NCBI RefSeq assembly: GCF_902459465.1
Contig: NC_047062.1
Span: 4,032,501-4,096,500 of the forward strand
DNA from: Asterias rubens
Lineage: Eukaryota > Echinodermata > Asteroidea > Forcipulatida > Asteriidae
Direction: 5' to 3'
DNA length: 64,000 nt
A program made the translations under genes and the position numbers. Positions 36,201 to 62,878 of the stretch are shown here, piece after piece; position 1 is the stretch's first letter, and each line of letters begins with the position of its first letter. The notes under the pieces are model-generated. The model did not search any database. It was not told where the DNA came from and saw nothing but the letters and a program-made list of their open reading frames with translations.

Positions 36201-36450
36201 TGTCATTTCCGTATTTAATTTTTCTTTTCAAGAGTACTTACAGAAAAATTGTTTTTTACTTTGTCTTTTTAGCAAGGAGTATTGCACAGAGGAAATACCA
36301 CGATTGGTCCTGAACAAACTAGAGAGGCGGGGCTACAGAGTGGTCAGCCAATCAGGGGCCGGTCAGACAATGATTTGGACCTTACGTAAGCCGGACACAT
36401 CAGACAGTAACGCAATGAATGGACCAGGAAGTCTGGAAGAACAAATTTAG
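33229..36450 (+). CDS. GCHFR: GTP cyclohydrolase I feedback regulatory protein (GFRP), isoform with terminal exon 3a, 102 aa
   Basis: Coding exons are 33229-33264 (MPYIFVSTQIRL, donor GTAAGT), 34374-34468 (acceptor CCCAG, donor GTACGT) and 36273-36450 (acceptor TTTTTAG, stop 36448). Exon 2 ends in phase 2 and joins exon 3a through a TTC codon, giving GNNFKEYCTEEIPRL, which aligns without gaps to human GFRP as I remember it. Conserved blocks are STQIR, GPT..GDE.SDPELM, LVLNKLERRGYRV and GAGQTMIWTL. The family is about 84 aa, so this form has an extra C-terminal tail ending SLEEQI. GFRP binds GTP cyclohydrolase I and mediates feedback inhibition by tetrahydrobiopterin and stimulation by phenylalanine. 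An alternative donor 4 nt downstream (GTAAAG) would pair only with a different acceptor. AATAAA is at 36856. Confidence 0.93.
33370..33501. repeat. MITE family D, copy 2
   Basis: GGAAAAGTTTCCGTATGGCG at the left, GCGCCATACGGAAAGTTATC at the right. It lies in GCHFR intron 1, 106 bp after exon 1. Confidence 0.85.
33545..33665. repeat. Foldback repeat in GCHFR intron 1
   Basis: GCCTGGTTCTTGATTTTACC is followed after a short loop by its complement (GGTAAATAATCAAGAACCAGGC in two parts). The outer arms GAGGTTTTCAACTAGATG and CACTAGATGAAAACC are also inverted. Confidence 0.7.
33693..33848. repeat. MITE family D, copy 3
   Basis: The same termini as copies 1 and 2. The interior has an internal duplication of ATTCGATATGAAATAATA. 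Three family D copies fall within 1.6 kb around the RMDN/GCHFR promoter. Confidence 0.85.
34085..34260 (-). mobile_element. Penelope-like end fragment with adjacent direct and inverted duplications
   Basis: On the minus strand, 34142-34085 matches the Penelope-like terminus at 15495-15545 (GGGTCGAAACGTCAGG and an A/T-rich tail). Immediately right, a block of about 35 bp (AAGGCTAAATGACAACACAA onwards) is tandemly repeated and then present inverted (CCTGTTCATGTTTGTTGTGT). Confidence 0.55.
34540..34662. repeat. Dispersed repeat family G, copy in GCHFR intron 2
   Basis: It starts GTCTGGAATTACACAGATGG and ends GAAATTCCAGGCCTAGG, an inverted terminal pair, with GCACTTGGTGCCCTG and TTTCCCATAGACTTTCAGA in between. 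It is closely similar to 36478-36634. It begins 67 bp after the exon 2 donor. Confidence 0.7.
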
Positions 36451-36477
36451 AAAATTATGCAGATTGTACTAGTACAC

Positions 36478-36634
36478 CCAGGCCTGGAATTACACAAGAG
36501 GCCATGTACTCTGTTGCCCCATGTCTTGGCCTTGGTGCCCCCCTTGACAAGATTCCCATAGACTTCAAATGGAAAATTTGCAAAATGAAAATGGTCTTGC
36601 CCTATCAAAGATGAAATTCCAGCCTGTGCTTTGT
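36478..36634. repeat. Dispersed repeat family G, copy after exon 3a
   Basis: CAGGCCTGGAATTACACAAG at the left and GAAATTCCAGCCTGTG at the right form inverted ends. The interior has CCTTGGTGCCCCCCTTGAC and CCCATAGACTTCAAATGG. It probably lies in the 3' UTR or just after exon 3a. Confidence 0.7.
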
Positions 36635-36834
36635 CAATGGGAGAAAGACAGTTCAATTGAGTCTGCTGTTCAGGATTATGATTCAGTGACTTTTGCAGTT
36701 AATACATAAATGTGGGAAGTCCGTATTATTTGCATAAAATACCAGCAACAGAAAAAAGAGCAACTGAAGTCTTCAGCACATAGTTGTACAAAGGCCACCA
36801 ACAAGGCTGAATAGGAAATTGTTCTTTTTGTGTG

Positions 36835-36995
36835 AGAAATTTCCCTTACTATTCCAATAAAATGGCCTCTATACATGGAATTGAAAAGGTCGTGGGTTTG
36901 AATCCCACCCGAGTAATATACCTGTGATTTTGTTCACAGAGCTTAGGAAAGTACTGAATATACAGTGCTAACATACATAGGTGTGTACGGGTAAA
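36835..36995 (+). mobile_element. tRNA-derived SINE S3, copy 1
   Basis: It carries the tRNA-like B-box region GTCGTGGGTTTGAATCCCAC and the family tail (CCTGTGATTTTGTTCACAG, AGTACTGAATATACAGTGCT, then a TACGGGTAAAAACC end). Homologous copies are at 37310 and 49763. Confidence 0.75.
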
Positions 36996-37249
36996 AACCA
37001 AAATTAATACAATGATGTTTATAGATACAAACAAGGGAACACAATTTAACACTGTTTGGCTTTGTGTCTGTGTTTATGTGTCGGTATAGAATTAGCATAA
37101 TAGTCTGTGTGAATAAGTATCAATCTGTGTGTGTAGAATACTTCTTGAAGTCTGTTTTACAAAATGGTCTTCGCTTTCTGACAAATATCCAAAATGACAC
37201 AATCATGATCTTGAGTTAAAATGCCTGAAAACTAAATAATGTGAAGTAA

Positions 37250-37766
37250 TTTGTCTCCTGACAATGACCAGAGCTAACTAGTCGAAACATTGAGACCAAT
37301 TTATGAACTCACTTCGCGGTGGTGCAGTTCATTACGATCCTTTAAGCTAAAGTTGCAAGGGTCGTGGGTTCGAATCCCACCCGAGTAACATGCCTGTGAT
37401 AGTTTTTCACAGGACTCGGGGGGGGGGGGGGGGAAGTACTGAATCCCACCCGAGTAACATGCCTGTGATAGTTTTTCACAGGACTCGGGGGGGGGGGGGG
37501 GGGGGAAGTACTGAGTATACAGTGCTAACACACATCGGTGTATGGGTAAAAAAACAAAATTAATAAAGTAGTAGTCCTAGCCAATTTTCTATACCTTCCT
37601 CCCGGGTAGTAGTTAAAAAGCAGGACAGTTTTTTTTCAGAACTGAGAAGTCTCCCGAATTCGATAAATCTACTCCATGGTTACAGTAGAAAATAGAGAGA
37701 GAGTTTTTAAAGAACAAACTCTACCTGGCAATTAGATACACACATGGTGTTACCGCAAACCAAATA
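37250..37766 (+). mobile_element. Repeat J, copy 2 (inverted relative to copy 1), split by a SINE
   Basis: The pieces 37250-37312 and 37560-37766 are homologous to 28720-29045 in the opposite orientation. Between them lies SINE S3 copy 2. The left piece has the hammerhead-like segment 37253-37296 with stem I GTCTC/GAGAC and GAAAC kept. Its core reads CTGACAA and stem II has mismatches. Confidence 0.65.
37310..37560 (+). mobile_element. tRNA-derived SINE S3, copy 2, with 69-bp tandem duplication and poly-G runs
   Basis: A tRNA-like head (GCGGTGGTGCAGTTC ... GGTCGTGGGTTCGAATCCCA) is inserted into repeat J. The segment starting GAATCCCACCCGAG at 37372 repeats at 37441. Each copy ends in a G run (about 15 and 18 G). 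The two G runs are expected to be unstable and could include assembly error. Confidence 0.8.
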
Positions 37767-38160
37767 GTTTATCATTCCACAAAATCACTGAAAGTTCTTG
37801 AATTCTTTTAAACTGTACATAGATCATGCAGAATATAATTTTATTTGTACATGTGTTAGTTGGTGTTGGCAGGATTTGTTTGTAACTTTGACATTTGCAA
37901 TTATACCCATGTCAATTATGAACAATGGGATTTTTGTCGGTGCAGTTTGTAGCACTAAGTGTATTTATAGTGTTTTAATGGTATTCAAAAATGTGTTTCT
38001 GCACTAGTAGTTTTCCAGTACTTTTATATAAGATGTATTTTCTAAAGAGTAACAATTTAATATTCAATAAATTAGTTCTGTGAGAATCAGAGTTTACAAT
38101 GAGTTTCACTGACTGTTATTGCAGAATTGGTCTTACGTTTAGCAATCAGCATTGGTTGCT

Positions 38161-38337
38161 ATAGACCTTTATCACGGTCTGGCCATCTTGATTTTACTCC
38201 ATTCCAACTCATTGTAACCAAACTGAGGCTGGACCAAATAATAGTCTGGTGCCATTATGCACAATGAATATTAGCATTCATTACTGTTACTGGTAACATG
38301 GACCATGACCAAGATGGTGACAGCGTGATAAAGGTTT
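38161..38337. repeat. MITE family K, copy 2
   Basis: It starts TATAGACCTTTATCACGGTC and ends GACAGCGTGATAAAGGTTTA, inverted ends flanked by TA. It is related to 13770-13935. Confidence 0.7.
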
Positions 38338-38664
38338 AAAGGGAGCCTATTGAGCAAATTTTTGTGCCTTCTGAAGTATAGTAGCAGAAACATTTGCAAA
38401 GGTGTAAGCGTATTTCACCGATTTGCAGCAAAATTAGGCGGCCATCTTGCACGTTCACCATGTATTTGTATTGTTACGTACATCTTTTTGTTGGTGTAGT
38501 AAGCACCGAAAGGTTAGCATGCCTGTTCGTGTGCTTGCTTGCGGTAAGCAGCACTATAAAATGGAAACTGTACTGTAAGTACAACATCAGCTGTTAAGCA
38601 GCTCTATGAAATTTGGCTTAGATGATATACCACTTGGTCCCCATTCAGAGGTTATACCTGTGGT

Positions 38665-38860
38665 TCCCAATCAGAAGATATACCAGCAGAGTGTGGGTTC
38701 GAGTCCCGGTCATGACACCTGTGTCCTTAAGCAAGACACTTAACCATTGCTTTGTCCTTCGGATGGGACGTAAAGCTGTAGGTCCTGTGTGTTGTTATAA
38801 AAACTGTCAACGCACGTGAAAGACCCCAGTACACACAGCAGAGAAGGGGATTGTCTCGTT
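38665..38860 (+). mobile_element. tRNA-derived SINE S2, copy 1
   Basis: It holds the tRNA-like B box (GTGTGGGTTCGAGTCCCGGT) followed by CTTAAGCAAGACACTTAACC, TTTGTCCTTCGGATGGGACG and AAGCTGTAGGTCCTGTGTG, a SINE body block I recognise as widespread in invertebrates. It lies 120 bp before GCHFR exon 3b. Confidence 0.7.
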
Positions 38861-38976
38861 TCCCTAGGTCATGTGACTATCTTCACTCATAATGGCTGCA
38901 TTTTTTTTAGACAGGAAGAAGAAATGTACTTGCTTAACTTGGTCTACTTTTTGTTCATTTTCATTGTCACGAACAG

Positions 38977-39115
38977 CACAGAATGGAGAACAGAATATCT
39001 TCCAAGACTGGTTCTGGACTTGCTTGAGGAGAGGGGTTACAAGGTCATAGCCTCAACAGGAATGGGTCAAACTATGGTGTGGACGCTTCACATAAGCGCA
39101 GAAGAACCTTTTTGA
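38977..39115 (+). CDS. GCHFR: GCHFR alternative terminal exon 3b (duplicate of exon 3a)
   Basis: The acceptor GAACAG after a T-rich tract is followed by CACAGAATGG. Joined to exon 2 (ending 34468) it reads GNNFTEWRTEYLPRL with the frame kept and no gap against exon 3a or human GFRP. It then continues LVLDLLEERGYKV, GMGQTMVWTLH and ends ISAEEPF, stop 39113-39115. The full isoform would be 89 aa, close to the 84-aa family length and shorter than the 3a isoform. AATAAA is at 39238. No separate exons 1 and 2 were seen between 36450 and 38977, so this looks like an alternative last exon rather than a second gene. The frame is open and core glycines are kept, which argues against a dead copy. Confidence 0.8.
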
Positions 39116-40244
39116 TACTTCAAAACAAGAGCTTTAGTTGCCTTAAACTTAAAAGTGCACAGATCGGTGCTAACATGATCGGCGGTGAGCGAACCTGTGG
39201 GGACCATATTGAACATGGTGGAATGTAAAAAAAAAATAATAAAATGCTTTAGCTAACAACAGCCAATCTCTCTCATACAAACATCTATGATTAGTGAACT
39301 GCAAAAATCAGTAAATTGTGCTTCAGTAACTAGCTTGTTACCGATTATTGTTTTAGCTTGCCAGGAATTATTCACAACCTTTTCATAGGCCTCTCTTAAT
39401 ATTCATGCATGATGTCATAATTCTTACCCAAAATGAGGCTATAGGCTCACGTCCGCCACCACAGTGGCTGCCCCTATAAGCTCGTTTTGGGTTAGAATTG
39501 TGACAAACACATGCTACAAGTCCTACAGTCTAGCCACTTTGACCACAGTGACACAGTCGCCAGAGCTGCCAACATTAGCATCTTGCAATCTGGGAGATAT
39601 TGTACACCAATCAGGGAGACATTTAGAATGACATTCAATATAAAACTACAGGGAAAAGTTTTCATACTTGGGGAGATTGTCATTTTTTTTTTAATCAGAA
39701 CATGGAAAGATTGGGGGTTTTTTTTCTGGGAACTTTCTGCAGTATCAGAGAGAGTTGGCAACTATGTGACGGCAATGCTGTGTTTTCCCATTGAATATCT
39801 TTGCAAACAATTTCAATTGTTTATTAATACCGTTGCCATTGGGTTTATATCTTGGTTTATCTTTTGAAGTTTGTTTGGAAATTCTTTCATTGAATTTTTT
39901 TTAAGCCCTATATTTCTTGTCACTTTTGTTTAAAATATTAATTTGAACTTTCGTTCAGTTTTATTTATCGGTGTTGATGTGATCATCACTCTGTTTAATT
40001 ATTACAGATTTTCTTCTGGGTTTATCTTTTACTGTTTGCTCTTTGACTAAATGTGGCGGCCATTCTAACGAAAAAGAATGTTGACGCCTTTTTTCTAGGG
40101 ACCATTTTAAAAGCTTACATGACTTGAAGAAGGGCTCCAAGGTCAAATTTTGTGACCTATAGAGGTTGTATGGGGGGAAAGGTCTCTTCTAAAATGGTGT
40201 TCATTACCCTGAAGTGTATTTTTTTTTTTTAAATCCCCAAAAGA

Positions 40245-40510
40245 GTTTGCTTCCTTGAACTGTGGCATCCCACAAGGCTCCGTTGGTGGGCCAATGTTAT
40301 ATATTTGAGCGAACTCTCAGGGATGTGATTGATCACCTTCACATTAGTTGTCATTGCTATGCTGATGATGTTCAAATCTATGTTTCTTTTGTTTCAAATC
40401 AACACTCAACAGAATGCTTCTAGTGCCATCCATAAACTAGAATTGAATAGTTGATGTCATACCGATGGATGGGCTCCCATTCACTCAAGTTAAACAACGT
40501 AAATCTGACA
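40245..40510 (+). pseudogene. Decayed CR1/L2-like LINE reverse transcriptase fragment
   Basis: Translation in shifting frames gives CGIPQGSVGGPMLYI, then after frameshifts HCYADDVQIYVSF, and later RWMGSHSLKLNN. These are RT motifs B (PQGS), C (YADD) and the downstream WM..N.LKLN block. Stops and frameshifts interrupt the fragment. No 5' or 3' LINE parts are evident nearby. Confidence 0.75.
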
Positions 40511-42359
40511 ACGCAAATCTGAAATGATTTTTACTTGGTTCATAAATGTTTACATTGAAAAGGGTATCAAATAAAATGATATTTTAAACCATTTTTTAGT
40601 CAAGTTGGAGACTTGTAACTTTCTCCCTACTTTCATGAGGAAAAACTCTATTAGGACAATGAGCGCGACGGTATGCACATAATTTTTTCGAAGTGATGTC
40701 AAAGGTCACAAACATGTAGTTCAAAGCAATCTGACCCATGAGGTCACTAATAATCCAAATTTATGCAATATATGGCGAGTGCACACACCAAAGTGTAATG
40801 TTTTGGTTTAACTCAGAGGTCAGAGGGCACACCATTTATACCATAAAGCAACTCCATGTGTTGGACCATGAATCATCCAAAAAATGGAACCAACTCTAGG
40901 CTTTGTCTTGTCGTAAAATCGTAGGAACCTGATCACAATTCGTATTTTACATCAACAAAATGGAAGTCATTTGACTCTGTAAATATCTTCTTTTTTTTTT
41001 TAACTGCCACTTTTAGCAAATTTAAAGCCATTGGACCCTGGTATTGTCAAAAGGTCACGGGAGATAGACAAAGTCCGTTGTCAGCAGTAACAGACATGCG
41101 CAGCTGGAACTCCGAAGTGGCTTATTGCCATTAGAAACCAAGTTTAACAACATTTAATGACTGGACTTGGTTTAGTCTTTTTTTTATAGGCCCAAGGATA
41201 AGTGGCTTTAATTTTGAACTCTTCAGATACCTATACACTAAATTCACATAAAATATGTGTACTAAAGAAATTCATGCTCTGTTCACAGTAAGATGAGCAC
41301 AGATTTGTTATTTAATATTACCCTGTCCGTATTAATGGCCTCAACGGGGAAATGTCAAACAGTTGTATTTTTCATCATCATTGTAGCCACTGCCGTTGCA
41401 GAAGTTTATTGGTTCGGACACGGCTTGTGACCAGGGTTCTCCCCAGGATATCAAAATTGCGTGGGTATTCTGGCCACAAATTATGGTAGTATGGCCAACG
41501 CAAGCTAAACTGAAACAAGGTCTTTGGATTTTGTTTACTTGGTGTTTATCTTGGTTTTAAATGCTCTTATGTGCATTTGTTTGTAAAGTCAAAATTTGTG
41601 CATGTCGGCATGCAATTCGAACAAAATATTTGCTTGATTGGTTGGTCAGTAATGGAGCAGGTTTTCAAATAAGTTTGTGGCAGCCCTATGGAAACATCTT
41701 GTGAATCGCTTTAGACATGAGAAAAGCTAGCGCAGAACAACTTTTGATCAGCGTACTCTTACCAAACTCTCAAGAGTAATGCTTAGCTAGTCAACCAGTG
41801 CTCAATTTCAGAGAGAGCTGCAACTCAACCTTTATCGCTAAGCAAAGTGTGATGTCATAGAACAAATCACCATGGCAATTATTGACAACTCATCATAATT
41901 CAAATCTTAGTGATTTGTGACATCAAGCTCAGAACTCCATAGTTATCCACAAACTTAACTTGTTTTTTCAACTTTTTGGGTGGTAAGTTTTGTTATCATT
42001 TTTAGTCCATTGAGTTTGTGCTCATTTTGTGTTAATTTTTCTACTCTAAATCGTTGAAATCTTCTGATATTTTTATTTTAAGAAGTTTCATAATAAATTT
42101 GATTATTTATTAATAAACAATGGTGCTCTTATTTGAATTTGTTGTTGTTTAAGCTTTAGGAAAGATGAAGTGAAATGAGGAAAGATTTAGGAAAATAATA
42201 AGAATAGTTTTTTATATACTGCTTCATACACCTGAAGGACGCCTCAAAGCACTTCCAACATTATTACCCATGGTCACTGGACCATTTAATTCATTCCTTA
42301 AACACTCTCAGCTCCCTGGGGAGTATACAGCCTAAGCTGTTAAATATGTAGCACACTAA

Positions 42360-42560
42360 GCTAAATCGATCACAAGAACCATCTCTGCCCTCACAGGTAG
42401 CCATTTAACCCCGAGTGGAGAAAAGCAATTATAGTTTCTTGCAAGTGTCTTGCTCAGGGACACAAGTGTCGCGACCGGAACTTGAACCCACACTATGCTG
42501 AACAGAAACACAAGAGCTTGAGTTTGGTTCTCATATCCGCTCGGCCACGACATCCCAAAG
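42360..42560 (-). mobile_element. tRNA-derived SINE S2, copy 2
   Basis: On the minus strand it has a tRNA-like head (TGTCGTGGCCGAGCGGAT), then the B box (GTGGGTTCAAGTTCC) and ACTTGTGTCCCTGAGCAAGA. It matches the order of blocks at 38665-38860. Confidence 0.7.
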
Positions 42561-43251
42561 ATGAATTGAATGAAGAAAAGTTGAATTGAATCAAGGAAAG
42601 GTTTAGGAAAGATGAATTGAATTGATGCAGCCATACCATTGGTGAACGCCACTTGAGCAGTGCAAACCTTTTCCCAGGCAATAGTGCCACCGTCCTTGGA
42701 CAAGGCTAAGAATTGATAAGAAACTCCACTTTATGCCCTCCACGGCTGGTACTTCCTTAGTGAGACAAGATTACAAGCAAAAAGTTATCAGTATTGAAAA
42801 TGAAGTGGCTGGAAAGGTTTTATCAAAAAGCCTAACATCTAAACTCATACATCAAGCCAGCTTCTTGTAGGAGTGCATGTTCCATAAACAAACACATCAA
42901 ACATAATGAATACAAATCTCTTTCAATTCTTTTAGACTTTTTTTTATCTCCAAACAACATGGCCGTTCATCCAAGATAAAAATAAAAGCAATTAGGCATC
43001 GAGTACCAACTTCATATATGGCCGCAGCATTAGAAAACGGACACCAATCCTCAGAAATCTGTGAAACGATTAATGCTTGAATCCTTTCTCAGATTCAAAT
43101 ATTTTTGGGGTAACAAATTATCCAAACCTTTTTACTTCATGGGGAATCCTTTCACAAAACAGTTTATACTATTAATAGCTGCAGTGCTCACAAAGTAAGT
43201 TTTATAGTAATTAATTTAGGGAGTACTTGTCAATCTGTGACCCAACCTTGG

Positions 43252-43440
43252 GCCTGTATGCTTCGTTTTTGAAAGGGTAAGAGCACCAGGGCATTTTTCT
43301 CCTCTGTTAAGGGCACCTTATGAGGAAATTGTAAATTTTTACTGGAGCATTTCAAGGGCACCAAGGCCAAGACAATGACCAGGGGGCATGAAGGTAATCA
43401 CCTTCAAAGCCTTCGTGGAGTACCAGGCCTGTAACCTTTA
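43252..43440. repeat. Dispersed repeat family G, diverged copy
   Basis: GGGCCTGTATGCTTCGTTTT at the left and GGAGTACCAGGCCTGTAACC at the right, with GGGCACCTTATGAGG and CACCAAGGCCAAGAC inside. The segment 18806-18905 shares GGCCTGTAATTCTTCGTTTT and AATGACCAGGGGCA. Confidence 0.55.
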
Positions 43441-43491
43441 GAGCATAACCCACGCTTTAAGACACTATTTATTTCCCTCCCTATGGATTAG

Positions 43492-59441
<15,950 letters not shown>

Positions 59442-59557
59442 GTTTTATTTCCAATATGGAAGGGCGCCCTCTAGTGCTAATAAAAAACAACCAGCGAGAT
59501 AAAGTGGTTCGGCCCTTCTCTCAACACCGCAACCGCAAGATTTGAGCAGAGCCCTCG

Positions 59558-59783
59558 GCCCAATTTCATAGAGCTGCTTAAGCACAAAATTTTGCTTAAG
59601 CAAATAAATCATTGCTTAGTAAAATCATATTACCGGCCAAGAATCCACTCAATTCGTATGCTAAGTAAACAACAGCTAAATACCAGTCACAAGCAATGTT
59701 ATTGCATGAAATTTTGGCCAACATGTGTAAAATAAGCGAGCTATTTTCGTGCTTAAGCCAATTGGTTCTATGAAATTGGCCCC
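59558..59783. repeat. MITE family F, copy 3
   Basis: GGCCCAATTTCATAGAGCTG at the left and GTTCTATGAAATTGGCCCCT at the right form clear inverted ends. The interior is rich in TTGCTTAAGC-like motifs. It is the best-preserved family F copy. Confidence 0.8.
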
Positions 59784-61462
59784 TCAGCTAGTATCAGAGT
59801 AGGCTTCGTTGATCTGAAAACGTTCGTTTCCACAAGGCGTAGACTAGATTTTGAAAAGGGCAAAATGTTTAAATTGGATTGGAAAACAAAACAAACACGT
59901 GTTACACAAACTTGCAAATTTTGCTGAGGAACTTTCGTCCAATTATCCGAGGGAAATAGATCCGCCCCTTCATGTTATAGTTTATATGCAACTAAACTCT
60001 TTAGTTAGTTTTTATACTAATTTTGGTTTTACACCGATGTGCGTTAGCGCTGTACTCGGATTACTTACGCGACAAAATGTGAACAAATCACAGGCATGTT
60101 CCCCATGAGTATGTGCTATGATATTTTAACATCTTTCAACTGTTCAGAGAGTTGTTCTTTTGCTTTTGTGGTGTGAAAAAAACATGGAGGTGAAGCTTTG
60201 AGAGAGGATTTTTACTAATCAAGGCTATACCCAATACCTCTGTGTTTAAAATACCAAACCCAATTGCGATTATTCTCATAATTTGATTGGGTCTAGTGTT
60301 AAACATCTCGGCATATCAATATTGATAAACTATGGATAAACCTAAAAGTGATTGGGCTTTACGGACCCACGAGTTCAAGAAACGCAACAAAGAACCACCA
60401 ACTGAAGAATCTGCAGCCGATATCACGAAACTTTACGCAACGTTATGTTCAGTGCGCCAAACGTTGAGCAATAGGCCTATTGGACCGTTACGCAGTTGCG
60501 TAAAGTTTTGTTGACCCCCGTGGAGAACTCTTCACAACAAGACCCTGTATGGATATGCCTCAATCAACACAGTTGATACAGAGTGGACTATGGCACTATT
60601 TTATTTGGGTGTTGTCTGCATTCGGAACCAAACAGTATAACATTTTCTTATGTTTACCACACTCCAAAGTAAGGGAACTGCTGACTTGGATTTCAAACAC
60701 ACTGCCAGTCAGTCTGGTTTCCCGCCAATCCGGATCCATCTGGTTTATAGGAAGCTTATGTCATGGATATTGAAGACCTATAGGCTACAATTTCACAATC
60801 GATCACAATCATTCGGATGATCATCACACAAGACGTCTAATACAAAAATACCAGTTGTCTGACATGTTCTTTGTTCATCTTTCCAAAAATACAATATTTA
60901 TTCATTTTTACAATCTTATAGGCTACATGTAACGAACATAACGTTTTTCTTTTAACAACACGAATAAAGTCCAGTTAAAATGAAAGAATATTGAACGCAG
61001 CGGAAATACAATATTAAAGCCAGCTTTAAAAAAATTTTTACTTATAAATGAACATCAACCAATAAAAATTCATTAGATGTCCTTACAAAGTGACCAGCAA
61101 CAATTTTGACAACCTGTTGTATAAAATAAAAATAAAAATATTTGCGTTTAACTTTGATTGCCTAATGGCTAAACCACTAAACCAACAAAATGACTATATA
61201 ATTGAAAAACAGACAAAATACAACAATCTCTTTTGAATTCACAGGTGACTTTTTGTAGATTCATAATCATGAGTCAAATAAATATTAACCACACGCCGGA
61301 TTTTGTCTTCTTCTTATATGGGACGAGTTATAAACAAGTTTGTAAAGAATCGTCGACACCATTATAATTAGTGGTTTTGATTTCATATTGCTGGTTTCAT
61401 ATTCATTAGTAAGCCTATAATTAAGTACAGTTCATTCAAATCGGGATACAATAACAAGTTTC

Positions 61463-61845
61463 GATTAAAGGAAGTGGACACTAATGGTATACTCAAAATA
61501 ACTGTTAGCATAAAAACTTACTTGGAAGCAGTTGATAGTATAACCCATTGTGAGATACAGCTCCCTCTTAAGTGACGTAGTTTTCGAGAAAATGTAATTT
61601 TCCACTAAAATATTTTAACTTGAATTAATTCGAAACCTCAGATTTTGAGGTCCCGAAATTAAGCATCTGAATGCACACAACTTCATGTGACAAGGGTGTT
61701 TTTCTTCCATTATTATCTCGCAGCTTCGACGACCAATTGAGTTCAAACTTTCACAGGTTTGTGATTTTATGCATAATAATATGTTATACACCAAGAGAAG
61801 ACTGGTGTTTGACAATTACCAATAGTGTCCAGTGTCTTTAAACGA
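61463..61845 (+). repeat. MITE family A, copy 9
   Basis: Full length from TTAAAGGAAGTGGACACTAA to AATAGTGTCCAGTGTCTTTA, followed by AA. It contains the usual blocks TTTTCGAGAAAATGTAA and TATCTCGCAGCTTCGACGAC. Confidence 0.85.
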
Positions 61846-62419
61846 AATAAAAAATATAACAAATAAATTAATTTTGGTATATAAACCTAAAATGAGTAAT
61901 TTTTAGATGACCTTCTGGTTTAAATTCAATTGGTGTTTATTTTTTTTATTGCAGCAACTGTAGTTGAATCTACCATGGATAGTACCTATCATACCAATAC
62001 ATGTAAGCAAACATGTGAAGGCTGTTGTAATACCCGTCCCGTTTTTCTGATTGTCAAACTGTAACATGCATTTCTCAAATTTACTTTTATTTGGGTTAAA
62101 CTCATGTGGATCAAAAATTGTATACCTTTACAAAGAACAATAATCTATGACGGCACGTGTACTTACAAAGCAAATGTATACGAACTTGATTAATATTCAA
62201 ATAGCAAGTGACTATTATGTAGAAAATTTCGCCGTATTACATTTCCAATTTACGAGGCACAGTAATTCACATTCAGAGTTAAAATAAAACAATAAAAACA
62301 AACAAGTAAACAATCAATCAACATATACGAAAAACACTAACAGCAGCAGCAAGTAAACAAGCACGAAATGATTAATACTAAACGAACTAATCTACACGAA
62401 AGCTTACAAGCAAGATCTT

Positions 62420-62878
62420 TAAAGTCACCTGGAAGTGGTATTTTTTCAAAATAAAGCTTTTGTCACTAATACATGTGTTTTGATGAGGAATGTAAATAAA
62501 CAGTTAACTAAGGTTTTAAAAAATCAGTTCTTATGTTGTTTACAAATTTAAGAGTAGACCCCGACCCGAGAGGGCGCTGTTCGTGACGTCAATCGAGGAA
62601 GACTTTGCCTGTAATGCGTAGAGTAAACAAAATTGCAAAGTACATGTACGGACCAAGTCGTGAGTTTGTACGTTTCAAAAAAAAAAAAATTGCAGGCAAA
62701 GTCTGCCTCGATTGACGTCACAAAAGGGGTAGGCGGAGTCAGCCCCCCAAACAACTTTATATATTTTCAAAACATATAAATCGTGACAAACAATTACTAA
62801 CAAAATTGTTTTATTGTTCGTAAGCATATACTCTTATGTTTGAAAGAAGAAAAAATTATATTTCCAGGTGACTTTAAT
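62420..62878. repeat. TTAA-flanked element family C, copy 2
   Basis: It starts TTAAAGTCACCTGGAAGTGG and ends TTCCAGGTGACTTTAA. It shares CAAAGTCTGCCTCGATTGAC and AAAGGGGTAGGCGGAGTCA with 10580-11205. It also carries an inverted GTCAATCGAGGAAGACTTTG at 62590, so it has internal dyad structure. Confidence 0.85.

Larger units (their letters stand above)
39116..43491. other. Tail-to-tail interval between GCHFR and DNAJC17
   Basis: It holds the decayed reverse transcriptase at 40245-40510, SINE S2 copy 2 at 42360-42560, a family G copy at 43252-43440 and a family-B-like start at 41021. No coding exon was found in the rest. Confidence 0.6.

Noticed and set aside
36835-36995. tRNA genes, because of GGTTCGAATCC-type B boxes here and at 30760, 37360, 38700, 42480, 49810 and 55510
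   Set aside because: The cloverleaf is incomplete or mismatched and each is followed by a repeated SINE body, so these are tRNA-derived retroposons.
38925-38976. Extension of GCHFR exon 3b upstream from a CAG acceptor near 38924, adding MYLLNLVYFLFIFIV
   Set aside because: The hydrophobic translation is the polypyrimidine tract of the intron. The GAACAG acceptor at 38976 gives a gap-free alignment to GFRP.
60332-60773. Two short plus-strand ORFs (60 and 74 aa) upstream of DNAJC17
   Set aside because: Neither matches a known family, and they lie in different frames without a clear splice connection. Only mentioned as a possible first exon.
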